Assembly: GCA_023701005.1 (NCBI GenBank)
Contig: JAMPXW010000002.1
Coordinates: forward strand, 1-45,346
Source: Burkholderiales bacterium
Lineage (GTDB): Bacteria > Patescibacteriota > Minisyncoccia > Phycocordibacterales > UBA9973
Length of the DNA stretch: 45,346 nucleotides
Direction of reading: 5' to 3'
Each line of letters begins with the position of its first letter. Positions within the stretch are counted from its first letter, which is position 1. Positions 6,727 through 14,565 of this stretch are shown piece after piece. The notes beneath the pieces are model-generated. The model was not told where the DNA came from and made no database searches. It was given only the letters and a program-made list of their open reading frames with translations. The translations under genes were made by a program, and so were the position numbers.

Positions 6727-8445
6727 ATGGAAGCACAAATTAAAATTTGTCAGAATTGTAAAAAAGACTTTATTATAGAGTCAGAAGATTTTAATTTTTA
6801 TGAGAAAATAAAAGTTCCTCCACCTACTTTTTGTCACATTTGTAGATTCCAAAGAAGATTAGTTTGGAGAAATGAAAGATCTTTATATAGACGTACGTGT
6901 GATCTTTGTAAAAAAAATATTATTGCAGCATATCATTCTTCCGCTCCTTTCCCTGTATATTGTCGTGAGTGTTGGTATGGAGACAATTGGGATGCATTTT
7001 CTTATGGTGTAGAATATGATTTTTCTCGCAATTTCTTTGAACAATATAAAGAACTTTCTAATAAAGTTCCCAGATTAGCGCTTTTTCAAAGAAATGTTAT
7101 TAATTCTGATTATTCAAATATGTGTGGAGAAAGTAAAAATATTTATTTATCTGCTTCCGTTGTGAAAGGATCAGAAAATGTTTTTTATTCAAAATCAGTA
7201 GATAAATCTAAAGATATTGTAGATTGTTTAAATATCATAAATGGGTCAGAGGGTTTATATGAAAACGTAGAAGCACAAAATAATTATTATTCTCAATTTT
7301 TATTACTTTGTAGGAGTTGCATTGACTCTTTTTATTCTGTTGATTGTATAAATTGTAGTAATTGTTTTCTTTGTTTTAACTTACGCAATAAACAATATTT
7401 TATACGCAATAAACAATATTCAAAAGATGATTATTTTAAAGAGATAGAAAAATTTAATTTAAAAAGTAGAATCTCACGTTATATTTTATTAAAAGAGTTT
7501 ACAGAAATTAAGAAACAAGCTATTTATCGTTTTGCAAATATAAACAAATGTGTCGATGTGACTGGTAATAATCTTTTAAATGTAAAAAATGCTAAAGATT
7601 CTTTTGAAATTTACAACGTTGAAAATGTTAAATTTTCTTATAGAGGTTTTGATTTTAAAGATAGTATGGATCTAGAATATCTTGGTTGGTCTGAATTGTT
7701 ATATGAATATACTACGGGAGCTTTGAATGACTATAATGTTAAATTTAGTTTTTGCGCCATGGATTCTGTAAGAAATGCCGATTATACAGAATTTTGTAGA
7801 ACAAGTGACGGCTTGTTTGGATGTATTTCTCTTCGAAATACGAAAAATGCGATTTTTAATAAAGTTTACAAAGAAGAAGAATTTTTAAAACTCAAAGAAA
7901 AAATAATAAAACAAATGAGTGATATGCCTTATGTAGATAAAAAAGGAAATATTTATAAGTATGGAGAATTTTTTCCCATAGAAATTTCTACTTTATTATA
8001 CAACGAGAGTCAGGCTCAAGAGTTTTTTCCGCTTTCTAAAGAAGAGATTTTACAAAGAGGGTATGGTTGGAGAGAAAAAGATTTGAAAAATTTTGAAATA
8101 ACTATTGATTCAAAAAATATACCGGATTGTATAGATGATGTTGATGAAAACATGTTGAAAGAAGTTTTAGCATGTGAGCATGGTGGAAAATGTGAACATC
8201 AATGTAGCTCTGCTTTTAGATTGACTGATTATGAATTGAAGTTTTATAAAAAACACAATATTCCACTGCCTGTTTTGTGTTCTAATTGTCGTTATTATGA
8301 AAGAGTAAAGGTGATGCCTTCTTTAGTGCTCTATCACAGAATGTGCATGAAAGAAGGTTGTGAAAATGAGTTTGAGACACCGTATGCTCCAGATAGACCA
8401 GAGAAAATATATTGTGAGAAGTGCTATCAACAAGAGGTTTATTAA
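6727..8445 (+). CDS. Large cysteine-rich zinc-ribbon protein of a CPR-type family, function unknown
   Basis: The N-terminus holds several CxxC pairs (CQNC, CHIC, CDLC, CREC within residues 8-82) around a WRNERSLYRR motif. The middle (about 130-240) is a run of short segments in which Cys, Asn and Ser recur, such as CINCSNCFLC, suggesting stacked turns like a beta-solenoid with a cysteine ladder. The C-terminus has another zinc cluster (CEHGGKCEHQC, CSNC, CMKEGC, CEKC). I recognise the layout from many CPR genomes, where it is annotated only as zinc-ribbon or mislabelled; no function is known to me. There is no signal peptide, so it is probably cytoplasmic. It sits between rseP and ddl with short gaps. 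Confidence 0.75.
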   Translation: MEAQIKICQNCKKDFIIESEDFNFYEKIKVPPPTFCHICRFQRRLVWRNERSLYRRTCDLCKKNIIAAYHSSAPFPVYCRECWYGDNWDAFSYGVEYDFSRNFFEQYKELSNKVPRLALFQRNVINSDYSNMCGESKNIYLSASVVKGSENVFYSKSVDKSKDIVDCLNIINGSEGLYENVEAQNNYYSQFLLLCRSCIDSFYSVDCINCSNCFLCFNLRNKQYFIRNKQYSKDDYFKEIEKFNLKSRISRYILLKEFTEIKKQAIYRFANINKCVDVTGNNLLNVKNAKDSFEIYNVENVKFSYRGFDFKDSMDLEYLGWSELLYEYTTGALNDYNVKFSFCAMDSVRNADYTEFCRTSDGLFGCISLRNTKNAIFNKVYKEEEFLKLKEKIIKQMSDMPYVDKKGNIYKYGEFFPIEISTLLYNESQAQEFFPLSKEEILQRGYGWREKDLKNFEITIDSKNIPDCIDDVDENMLKEVLACEHGGKCEHQCSSAFRLTDYELKFYKKHNIPLPVLCSNCRYYERVKVMPSLVLYHRMCMKEGCENEFETPYAPDRPEKIYCEKCYQQEVY

Positions 8446-8456
8446 ATAAATAAAAG

Positions 8457-8465
8457 TGGTATACT
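8457..8465 (+). promoter_or_regulatory. Extended -10 promoter of ddl, leaderless
   Basis: TGG-TATACT ends 6 nt before the ddl ATG. It is nearly identical to the frr promoter. Confidence 0.5.
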
Positions 8466-8471
8466 CTTAAA

Positions 8472-9440
8472 ATGGTAAAAAATAAATTAAAAATTGGTGT
8501 ACTTTTTGGGGGTAAATCAGCCGAACATGATGTGTCTTTAGTATCAGCAAAAAATGTGATAGGAGCTTTAGATAAAAATAAATATCAGATTTTTCCTATA
8601 AAAATAGGCAAGAAGGGTAAATTTGATTTGAATAAAGTTAAGAAGATGGATGTCATATTTCCTGTTCTTCATGGACCGTACGGTGAAGATGGAAGCATGC
8701 AAGGTTTGTTGAAAATTTTTGAACTTCCTTTTGTTGGCCCTGGTGTTTTAGGTTCTGCTGTCGGAATGGACAAAGATGTAATGAAAAGACTTTTCAGAGA
8801 AGCAGGTATCCCTATTGGTAAATTTGTCACCCTTTATAAAGATGAAGAAATATCTTTCAATAAGATAAAAAAGACTTTAGGGTTACCAATGTTTATAAAA
8901 CCTGCAAATATGGGTTCTTCTGTGGGTATTCATAAAGTCAAAAATGAAAAAGAATTTAATTCTGGAATAAAAGATGCTTTCCAATATGATTCAAAAATAG
9001 TAATAGAAGAAAATATAGATGGAAGGGAAATAGAATGTTCTGTTTTGGGTAATGAGGTGCCCATGGCGTCTATTCCTGGAGAGATAATTCCAAATGCTGA
9101 ATTTTATTCTTATGATTCAAAATATGTAGATGATAAATCTGTTTGTGAAATTCCAGCAAAACTTTCAAAGAAAACAACTTTAAAAATCCAAGATCTTTCA
9201 ATAAAAGTTTTTAAAGTTTTAAATTGTGAGGGGATGGGAAGGATTGATTTTTTTGTTGGGAAAAATGAAGAAATTTTAGTAAATGAGATAAATACACTTC
9301 CAGGATTTACTGCTATAAGCATGTATCCTAAATTATGGGAAGCTAGTGGCATATCTTTACCGAAATTATTAGATAAATTGATAGTGCTTGCAATAGAACG
9401 TTTTGAAAGAGAACAGAGTTTAAAAACTACTGCTAAATAA
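8472..9440 (+). CDS. ddl: D-alanine--D-alanine ligase
   Basis: Ddl joins two D-alanines with ATP for the peptidoglycan stem peptide. Visible features are the N-terminal GGKSAEHDVSLVSA, the substrate loop HGPYGEDGSMQGLL, the ATP-grasp segments FIKPANMGSSVGI and EENIDGREIECSV, and the metal-binding EINTLPGFT near the C-terminus. The 322-aa length is normal. It is followed 6 nt later by alanine racemase, so the two steps of D-Ala-D-Ala production are encoded together. Confidence 0.96.
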   Translation: MVKNKLKIGVLFGGKSAEHDVSLVSAKNVIGALDKNKYQIFPIKIGKKGKFDLNKVKKMDVIFPVLHGPYGEDGSMQGLLKIFELPFVGPGVLGSAVGMDKDVMKRLFREAGIPIGKFVTLYKDEEISFNKIKKTLGLPMFIKPANMGSSVGIHKVKNEKEFNSGIKDAFQYDSKIVIEENIDGREIECSVLGNEVPMASIPGEIIPNAEFYSYDSKYVDDKSVCEIPAKLSKKTTLKIQDLSIKVFKVLNCEGMGRIDFFVGKNEEILVNEINTLPGFTAISMYPKLWEASGISLPKLLDKLIVLAIERFEREQSLKTTAK

Positions 9441-9446
9441 AATAAT

Positions 9447-10577
9447 ATGGAAAATTCCCCGCTTTCTCGTATAGAATTATCTAAAAACAATTTAATTCAT
9501 AATTTTAAAGCATTAAAAAGTATTACAAAAAATACTAAGATTATAGTTGCGATAAAAGGCAATGCTTATGGTCATGGACAAAATGAGGTAGCTTCTATTT
9601 TAGAAAAATATGTAGATGCTTTTCAAGTAAATAGTTTTTCGGAACTTAAACTTTTAAGAAAAATAAGTAAAAAGAAAACATTTGTCTTGGGGTATATACA
9701 AAAAGACAATTTAAAAGAAACCATGAAGCTTGATTGTGTGTTATCTTTATTTTCTTTAGAAAATTTAGAAGAGATAAATAAAATAGCGAAATTATTAAAA
9801 ATAAAACAAGAGATACATATACCAATAGATGCTTATTTAGGGAGAGAAGGATTTTTGAAAGAAGGATTAATAGAATTTTTGAAAAAGATAAAAGATTATA
9901 AAAATATAAAATTAACAGGTATTTATGCTCATTTTGCAAACATAGAAGATACTAATAATTTTACTCACGCGAGAAAACAGATCAAAAAATATGAAGAGGC
10001 TGTAAAAATAACAAAAAAAGCTGGTTTTAAAAATATACAAACACATATCTCTGCAACTTCTGGACTTTTGGTGTATGAAAAAAACAAAGCTATCAATTCT
10101 TTCGTACGTTTAGGTATAGGCATATATGGTTTATGGCCTTCAGAACATATTAAATTTCTATATAAAAATAAATTAGAATTAAAACCAGTTCTTTCATGGA
10201 AAACTAAAATAGCTCAAATAAAAAATGTTCCTGCTGGATATACTATAGGTTATGGATTAACTTATATGACGTACGCACCAAAGAAAATAGCAGTGATTCC
10301 ACTTGGGTATGCTGATGGTATAAGTAGGAATTTTTCTAATAAAGGTGAAGTTTTAATAAAAGGAGAAAAATGTAAAATTTTAGGACGCTTAGCTATGAAT
10401 ATGTTTGTTGTGGATGTCACACACATCAAAGATATAAAAAATGAAGAAGAAGTTGTGATTTTAGGCAAACAGGGAAGTGAACATATCACAGCTGACGAAA
10501 TGGCAAATAAAATAGGCTCTATCAATTATGAAATTGTCACAAACATAAGCCCACTTTTACCTAGGGTTATTGTTTAA
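9447..10577 (+). CDS. alr: Alanine racemase
   Basis: A PLP enzyme that makes D-alanine from L-alanine. The PLP lysine is K37 in VAIKGNAYGHG (often VVKADAYGHG elsewhere). The second-half catalytic tyrosine lies in the GYGLTY motif, followed by the typical IAVIPLGYADG strand. GRLAMNMFVVDVT and the C-terminal ITADEMANKIGSINYEIVTNIS are also characteristic. At 376 aa it is complete. It is downstream of and probably co-transcribed with ddl. No terminator was seen after it; the next gene has its own promoter. Confidence 0.96.
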   Translation: MENSPLSRIELSKNNLIHNFKALKSITKNTKIIVAIKGNAYGHGQNEVASILEKYVDAFQVNSFSELKLLRKISKKKTFVLGYIQKDNLKETMKLDCVLSLFSLENLEEINKIAKLLKIKQEIHIPIDAYLGREGFLKEGLIEFLKKIKDYKNIKLTGIYAHFANIEDTNNFTHARKQIKKYEEAVKITKKAGFKNIQTHISATSGLLVYEKNKAINSFVRLGIGIYGLWPSEHIKFLYKNKLELKPVLSWKTKIAQIKNVPAGYTIGYGLTYMTYAPKKIAVIPLGYADGISRNFSNKGEVLIKGEKCKILGRLAMNMFVVDVTHIKDIKNEEEVVILGKQGSEHITADEMANKIGSINYEIVTNISPLLPRVIV

Positions 10578-10595
10578 ATAGAAATTATATTAATA

Positions 10596-10623
10596 TTGAT
10601 TTTTGTAAACTTTGTGCTATAAT
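10596..10623 (+). promoter_or_regulatory. Promoter of the HDOD gene
   Basis: -35 TTGATT (10596-10601) and -10 TATAAT (10618-10623) are 16 bp apart, with TGC just before the -10 (extended). The leader is then about 50 nt and contains a Shine-Dalgarno sequence. Confidence 0.6.
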
Positions 10624-10679
10624 CATAAATTATAGTTTTTTGAAAACACTAATTAAATAAAACAAAAAAGAGGTGTATT

Positions 10680-11492
10680 TTGGAAAAAGAATCAAAAAAC
10701 CCTTTGTCTGAGGATATGAAAAAGTTGTTATGTAGAGTAAACACCTTAATTCCTCAAAAGAAAAATCTTAAAAAAGTTGCCCTTTTATTAGATGACTTTA
10801 ATACTAGTCCACATACTCTATCAAAAGAAATAAGTAAAAATTTAAGTCTTTTAGCGAAAGTTTTTGCTATTGCGAATTCCCCATTCTTTGGTTTAGTTAA
10901 AAGAGTCTCAGCTATAGAATTTGCAATAATGACTATTGGTTTTGAGGAGATACGTAATGTTACTGCAGCTTTACTTGCCTGGGAAAGCTTAGATTTAAAT
11001 GATAGACAAAAAAGTATAATAAAATATTCGGTTTTGTCTTCGCGTATAGCGAGAAAGATTGCCATGGATTATGGATTAGCAAAATCTGCGGAGGCTGGTC
11101 TTATTGCTTTATTTGCCAACTCAATTTTCATTTCTTCTCAAAAAATTACCGAAGAAATTGAAAATAATAATTTTTCTCATTACGAAGCTTCTGCTTTTGT
11201 TCTCGAAAAATGGAATTTCCCTCAAATTATTACTAATGGGATTAAAAACTTCGAAAAACCAGAACTTGCAGAGGGTTCATACACGATAACTTCTGTAGCT
11301 AATCTGGCTTCTTATATTGCGGCAGATTTGCTCGGTCTAAAAGAGAATTGGAGGATTGAGGATCCTTCTTTGTATGTATTAGAAAAATTAGGCTTAGAAG
11401 AAGAAAAAAAATTAAAGGAATTTAGGGATACATATGAAGAATCTTTTTTGGTCATGAAAAAATCTTTAGATTCAGATGAAGATTTATTTTAA
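10680..11492 (+). CDS. HDOD-domain protein, 270 aa
   Basis: The protein matches the HDOD fold, an HD-like helical domain usually lacking catalytic residues and found in signalling proteins. Typical segments are LLAKVFAIANSPFFGL, the SAIEFAIMTIGFEEIRNV helix, and the later SYEAS-like AFVLEKWNFPQII region. No additional output domain is attached. The start is a TTG preceded by AGAGGTG at good distance; no ATG lies nearby. It has its own extended -10 promoter and a strong terminator, so it is an independently controlled single gene. Partner and signal are unknown. Confidence 0.75.
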   Translation: MEKESKNPLSEDMKKLLCRVNTLIPQKKNLKKVALLLDDFNTSPHTLSKEISKNLSLLAKVFAIANSPFFGLVKRVSAIEFAIMTIGFEEIRNVTAALLAWESLDLNDRQKSIIKYSVLSSRIARKIAMDYGLAKSAEAGLIALFANSIFISSQKITEEIENNNFSHYEASAFVLEKWNFPQIITNGIKNFEKPELAEGSYTITSVANLASYIAADLLGLKENWRIEDPSLYVLEKLGLEEEKKLKEFRDTYEESFLVMKKSLDSDEDLF

Positions 11493-11496
11493 AACG

Positions 11497-11530
11497 AGCC
11501 CTTTACTTACAAAAGTAGGGGGCTTTCTGC
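11497..11530 (+). terminator. Terminator of the HDOD gene
   Basis: A 12-bp stem with two G-U pairs (AGCCCTTTACTT / AAGTAGGGGGCT) and an ACAA loop is followed by a pyrimidine-rich T tract. Confidence 0.8.
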
Positions 11531-11580
11531 TTTTTATATAATATATTGCTATTTTTGTTATTTTATATTAATCTATATGT

Positions 11581-11739
11581 ATGTCACAAGAAAGACTTAT
11601 AAAACTTGCATGTACTACCTGTAAGCGCATAAATTACTGGTCTAGTAAGAATAAAAAACTCGTCACTAAAAAGATTGAGCTCAGAAAGTATTGCAAATGG
11701 TGTAAAAAGCAAGTAAAGCATAAAGAAATTAAGAAATAA
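11581..11739 (+). CDS. rpmG: Ribosomal protein L33
   Basis: A 52-residue basic protein with the L33 layout: LIKLACTTCKRINYWSSKN, then KKIELRKYCKWCKKQVKHKE. The four cysteines in two CxxC pairs would bind zinc (C+ type L33). It is part of the large ribosomal subunit. The first ATG at 11577 is in another frame, so the start is 11581. In many bacteria rpmG precedes tRNA-Trp, secE and nusG; here tRNA-Trp follows but secE and nusG are replaced by a queuosine-precursor transporter gene. Confidence 0.93.
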   Translation: MSQERLIKLACTTCKRINYWSSKNKKLVTKKIELRKYCKWCKKQVKHKEIKK

Positions 11740-11760
11740 TTTTTTATATTTTCCTAGTTA

Positions 11761-11769
11761 TGGTACAAT
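11761..11769 (+). promoter_or_regulatory. Extended -10 for the tRNA-Trp / yhhQ transcript
   Basis: TGG-TACAAT predicts a transcription start near 11776, so the RNA would open with the hairpin at 11774-11795. No good -35 was found. Confidence 0.35.
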
Positions 11770-11773
11770 TCAT

Positions 11774-11795
11774 TTGCAGTAAAAGTTTACTGCAA
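11774..11795 (+). promoter_or_regulatory. Hairpin at the 5' end of the tRNA-Trp leader
   Basis: TTGCAGTAAA and TTTACTGCAA form a perfect inverted repeat separated by AG (inner pairs must open), followed by GTTCTTTTTATT. It could be a terminator for rpmG or a 5' hairpin protecting the tRNA-Trp/yhhQ transcript; the short T run suits either. Confidence 0.5.
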
Positions 11796-11862
11796 GTTCT
11801 TTTTATTGGAGTTTTTCTCTCGAGGAAGACTCTGGGAATACTTTATTTTTAATTTTGTATTT

Positions 11863-11890
11863 CCATACCCTGGCTTTTGTCGGGGTATGG
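11863..11890 (+). promoter_or_regulatory. Hairpin overlapping the 5' end of tRNA-Trp
   Basis: CCATACCC (11863-11870) pairs with GGGTATGG (11883-11890). The last two bases of the right arm are the first two bases of the tRNA, so this hairpin and the acceptor stem cannot both be complete. It brackets the RNase P cleavage site. Confidence 0.55.
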
Positions 11891-11959
11891 GCGATTAGTT
11901 TAGTGGTAGAACGAAGGTCTCCAAAACCTTTGGCGGGAGTTCGATTCTCTCATCGCCCG
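11889..11959 (+). tRNA. tRNA-Trp (anticodon CCA)
   Basis: The acceptor arms GGGCGAT and ATCGCCC pair fully, the T-arm carries TTCGATT, and the anticodon loop CTCCAAA reads CCA. The discriminator is G and CCA is not encoded. No UGA-reading anticodon is seen, matching the use of TGA as a stop in this window. Confidence 0.95.
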
Positions 11960-11961
11960 CA

Positions 11962-12633
11962 GTGAATAAAAACTATAAATATTTGAATAGTATTGGAGTA
12001 TTTTTTGTTTCAGTTTTATTGATTTCTAATGTAGCTTCAACAAAAATATTAAATTTAGGGTGGTTTACTTTTGACGGAGGAACATTGCTTTTTCCTCTTT
12101 CTTATATTTTCGGAGATATTTTGACGGAAGTTTATGGTTATAAAAAATCTAGAAACGTTATTTGGCTTGGATTTTTTATGGCACTTATTATGTCTATTGT
12201 TTTCATCATAGTTGGCAAGCTTCCAGCTGCACCAGATTGGAATAATCAAAATGCTTATGATCTTATTTTGGGCTTAACACCTAGAATTGTTTTTGCTAGT
12301 TTGGTTGCGTATTTTTTTGGAGAATTTTCTAATTCTTTTATTTTAGCTAAAATGAAGATATGGACAAAAGGTAAAATGTTATGGTTAAGAACGATAGGTT
12401 CTACGATAGTTGGAGAATTTATTGATAGTACTTTATTTATTGTAATAGCTTTCTTCGGAATTTTGCCAAACTCACTACTTTTGACTTTAATCATTTCAAA
12501 TTATTTATTTAAGACGGGCATAGAGATATTGTTTACACCCTTAACTTACAAGATAGTTAGATTTTTAAAGAAAGAAGAGGCAGAAGATTATTATGACACA
12601 GACACAAACTTCAACCCTTTTGTGAAAAACTAA
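11962..12633 (+). CDS. yhhQ: Queuosine precursor transporter, YhhQ family
   Basis: A 223-aa membrane protein with about six helices. It matches the YhhQ/QueP (Vut_1) family through the LLISNVASTKI helix, FDGGTLLFPLSYIFGDILTEVYGYKKSR, and GSTIVGEFIDSTLFIVIAF. The family imports queuosine precursors such as preQ0 or preQ1 for modification of GUN-anticodon tRNAs. The start is GTG only 2 nt after the tRNA-Trp discriminator, so there is no room for a ribosome site outside the tRNA; family alignment supports beginning here. Cutting at the tRNA 3' end would leave a leaderless mRNA. No other queuosine gene is in the window, so salvage from a host or community is the likely use. Confidence 0.88.
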   Translation: MNKNYKYLNSIGVFFVSVLLISNVASTKILNLGWFTFDGGTLLFPLSYIFGDILTEVYGYKKSRNVIWLGFFMALIMSIVFIIVGKLPAAPDWNNQNAYDLILGLTPRIVFASLVAYFFGEFSNSFILAKMKIWTKGKMLWLRTIGSTIVGEFIDSTLFIVIAFFGILPNSLLLTLIISNYLFKTGIEILFTPLTYKIVRFLKKEEAEDYYDTDTNFNPFVKN

Positions 12634-12647
12634 GCATTATGTAACTA

Positions 12648-12676
12648 TTGACTTTTAGTATAAATAATGCTATCAT
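12648..12676 (+). promoter_or_regulatory. Strong promoter of the TPM-domain gene
   Basis: -35 TTGACT (12648-12653), a 17-bp spacer, and -10 TATCAT (12671-12676) with TGC immediately before it. It predicts an unusually long leader (about 120 nt) for this genome. Confidence 0.65.
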
Positions 12677-12718
12677 ATATAGTATATTAAGTTCGTTGAT
12701 AATACCATCAAGTTATAT

Positions 12719-12768
12719 TTATTAAGTTATTTTTGCTTCTTTAAATGGAGGTAAAGATAACTTAATAA
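12719..12768 (+). promoter_or_regulatory. Large hairpin in the leader of the TPM-domain gene
   Basis: TTATTAAGTTAT (12719-12730) and ATAACTTAATAA (12757-12768) are perfect 12-bp complements around a 26-nt loop, which itself can form a small CTTTA/TAAAG pair. No T run follows, so it is not an ordinary terminator. Confidence 0.5.
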
Positions 12769-12805
12769 AAATAACTAAATAAAAAACCACACAGGGAGTG
12801 TTAGT

Positions 12806-13615
12806 ATGAAAAAGCTAGTTTTACTTTTAGTTTTTCTTTCTTCATTTTTAGTAGCACAAGTTCCTAAATTTGAAAATTACATCAATGATTTAGGAAACAT
12901 GCTTTCCACAGAAGAAGAAAATCAGTTGAATCAATTTTTGAAAAGTTACCAAGATTCAACTAGCAATCAGATCGCCATACTTACTTTGTTGAATTACGAC
13001 GATCGCAACGAAGGACCTTTGTTTGATTTTACTATGAAAGTTTTTCAAAATTGGAAAATTGGGCAAAAATCAAAAAATAATGGAGTCCTTCTAATAATTG
13101 TAAAAAATCTTGCTACGAAAAATGCGGCAGGGCTTAGGATTGCTGTTGGTTATGGGCTCGAAGGAGCTCTTCCAGATGCAAGATGTAGTCAAATCATTGA
13201 AAATATTCGTCCCCTAATAAATGAAGGTAAATATTTTCAAGGGATTAGTACGGGTATTTTTAGTATAATTTCTTCCATAAAAGGAGAATTTGTAAATGAA
13301 GAGATAAAAACAAAACCTTCTTTGTCTTCTCATCAAAAAAGAATTATTATTGTGGTGAGTATCACTTCTGTAGTAGTAATACTATTTTTAATAGTATTAC
13401 TGAATAATAAAAAATCTAAAAGACGAAATTATTATGATAGAAATGATAGTAATGATCAAAATGAAAATTCTTTTAATACATTTTTTTCTTCCCATTCTTC
13501 TGGTTCTTCATATTCTTCTGATTCTTTTAGTAGTTTTAGCGGGGGAGGAGACTCTAGTGGTGGATTTGATGGTGGTGGTGGAGGAGATTGCGGCGGCGGT
13601 GGTGCAGGTGATTAG
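12806..13615 (+). CDS. Secreted/membrane TPM-domain protein (YgcG type)
   Basis: An N-terminal signal peptide (MKKLVLLLVFLSSFLVAQ) leads into a TPM domain: YINDLGNMLSTEEENQLNQFL, SNQIAILTLLNYD, NGVLLIIVKN, LRIAVGYGLEGALPDA. A membrane helix follows (about 180-205), and the protein ends in a Ser-rich then Gly-rich tail typical of YgcG-like proteins. The domain is therefore outside the membrane. Some TPM proteins are described as acid phosphatases or as helping photosystem repair; the role here is unknown. Translation uses a clear GGGAG before the ATG, unlike most neighbours. It has its own promoter and terminator and a long structured leader. Confidence 0.85.
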   Translation: MKKLVLLLVFLSSFLVAQVPKFENYINDLGNMLSTEEENQLNQFLKSYQDSTSNQIAILTLLNYDDRNEGPLFDFTMKVFQNWKIGQKSKNNGVLLIIVKNLATKNAAGLRIAVGYGLEGALPDARCSQIIENIRPLINEGKYFQGISTGIFSIISSIKGEFVNEEIKTKPSLSSHQKRIIIVVSITSVVVILFLIVLLNNKKSKRRNYYDRNDSNDQNENSFNTFFSSHSSGSSYSSDSFSSFSGGGDSSGGFDGGGGGDCGGGGAGD

Positions 13616-13625
13616 TGTTTATTCT

Positions 13626-13665
13626 AGAGTGGTTGTCTTATGGACGACCACTCTTTTTGTTTTTA
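13626..13665. terminator. Terminator between the TPM gene and miaA
   Basis: A 12-bp stem (AGAGTGGTTGTC / GACGACCACTCT, one G-U pair) is followed by TTTTTGTTTTT. It lies between convergent genes; the T tract is only on the plus-strand side. Confidence 0.85.
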
Positions 13666-14517
13666 TAAGATATTTTTTAGATCTATTGGCTTAGAAGCAT
13701 CAATCCATTTGATATCTTTATCTCTTTTAAACCATGTTATTTGGCGTTTGGTATATTTAATAGTTTCTTTTACTACTTTTTCATAAGTTGGATCATCATA
13801 TTCAAAACCAAATTCTTTTAATCTTTTTTCTGATACTCCAGATTTTTTGAGTTTTTTTATTTCATTAAGCAGACCATCTTTAAACATCTCTTTGACTCTT
13901 TTTTCTATTTTCTTTTTTGACTCTTCGGGGGTTAAATACAATCCGATTTTTACAAAATTATAAGCAGGGGAGTTTTGTTTAATTTTTGGGACTTTGCCTA
14001 AAGATTTCGCAATTTCAATCGCTCTTATCAAACGTACTTTATTATTTAACTCATTTTTATTTTTAATATCTTTTGCCCGTCTAGTATCAAGTTTATTTAA
14101 TATTCTGAAAAGTTCTGTTGCAGATTTTTTTTCTAATATTTTTCGAAGTTTTATATTTGGTGGAACTTCTGGAAAAGCGACACCTTTTGTAATTGCATCA
14201 ATATAAAATCCAGTTCCTCCACAAATAATTGGTATTTTGCCTCTTTTTTGTATGTCAGTGATAGCTGATATTGCTAATTTTTGATATTCTACAACTGTAA
14301 ATTTCTTTTTTGGATTCATAACATCAAGCAAATGATGAGGAATACCCTTCATTTCTTTTTGTGTAATTTTGCCTGTACCTATATCAAGCTTTTTGTATAC
14401 TTGTCTAGAATCAGCTGAAATAACTTCGCCATTCAAGATTTTAGCTGTTTTAACGGCCAAATTGCTCTTTCCTGTAGCCGTGGGGCCTAATATTATTATG
14501 ATTTTTGTTTTCTTCAT
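13663..14517 (-). CDS. miaA: tRNA dimethylallyltransferase MiaA
   Basis: MiaA adds the isopentenyl group to A37 of tRNAs reading UNN codons. The P-loop GPTATGKS (residues 11-18), the substrate-binding ISADSRQVYKKLDIGTGK, HHLLDV, ICGGTGFYIDAI and the C-terminal TIKYTKRQITWFKRDKDIKWID are all present. The 284-aa length is slightly short but complete. A TGC-TAGCAT box lies about 7 nt before the start on the minus strand, again giving a near-leaderless mRNA. In this window the tRNA-Leu(CAA) and tRNA-Trp(CCA) have A37 and could be substrates. Confidence 0.96.
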   Translation of the reverse strand: MKKTKIIIILGPTATGKSNLAVKTAKILNGEVISADSRQVYKKLDIGTGKITQKEMKGIPHHLLDVMNPKKKFTVVEYQKLAISAITDIQKRGKIPIICGGTGFYIDAITKGVAFPEVPPNIKLRKILEKKSATELFRILNKLDTRRAKDIKNKNELNNKVRLIRAIEIAKSLGKVPKIKQNSPAYNFVKIGLYLTPEESKKKIEKRVKEMFKDGLLNEIKKLKKSGVSEKRLKEFGFEYDDPTYEKVVKETIKYTKRQITWFKRDKDIKWIDASKPIDLKNIL

Positions 14518-14565
14518 TATCTATATGCTAGCATATTTATTTATAATATATATAATAGATTTATC

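Noticed and set aside
7383-7420. Direct repeat of about 18 bp in the zinc-ribbon gene
   Set aside because: It encodes the repeated NKQY motif that seems to be part of the protein family itself, so it is probably protein-level repetition and not an inserted element.
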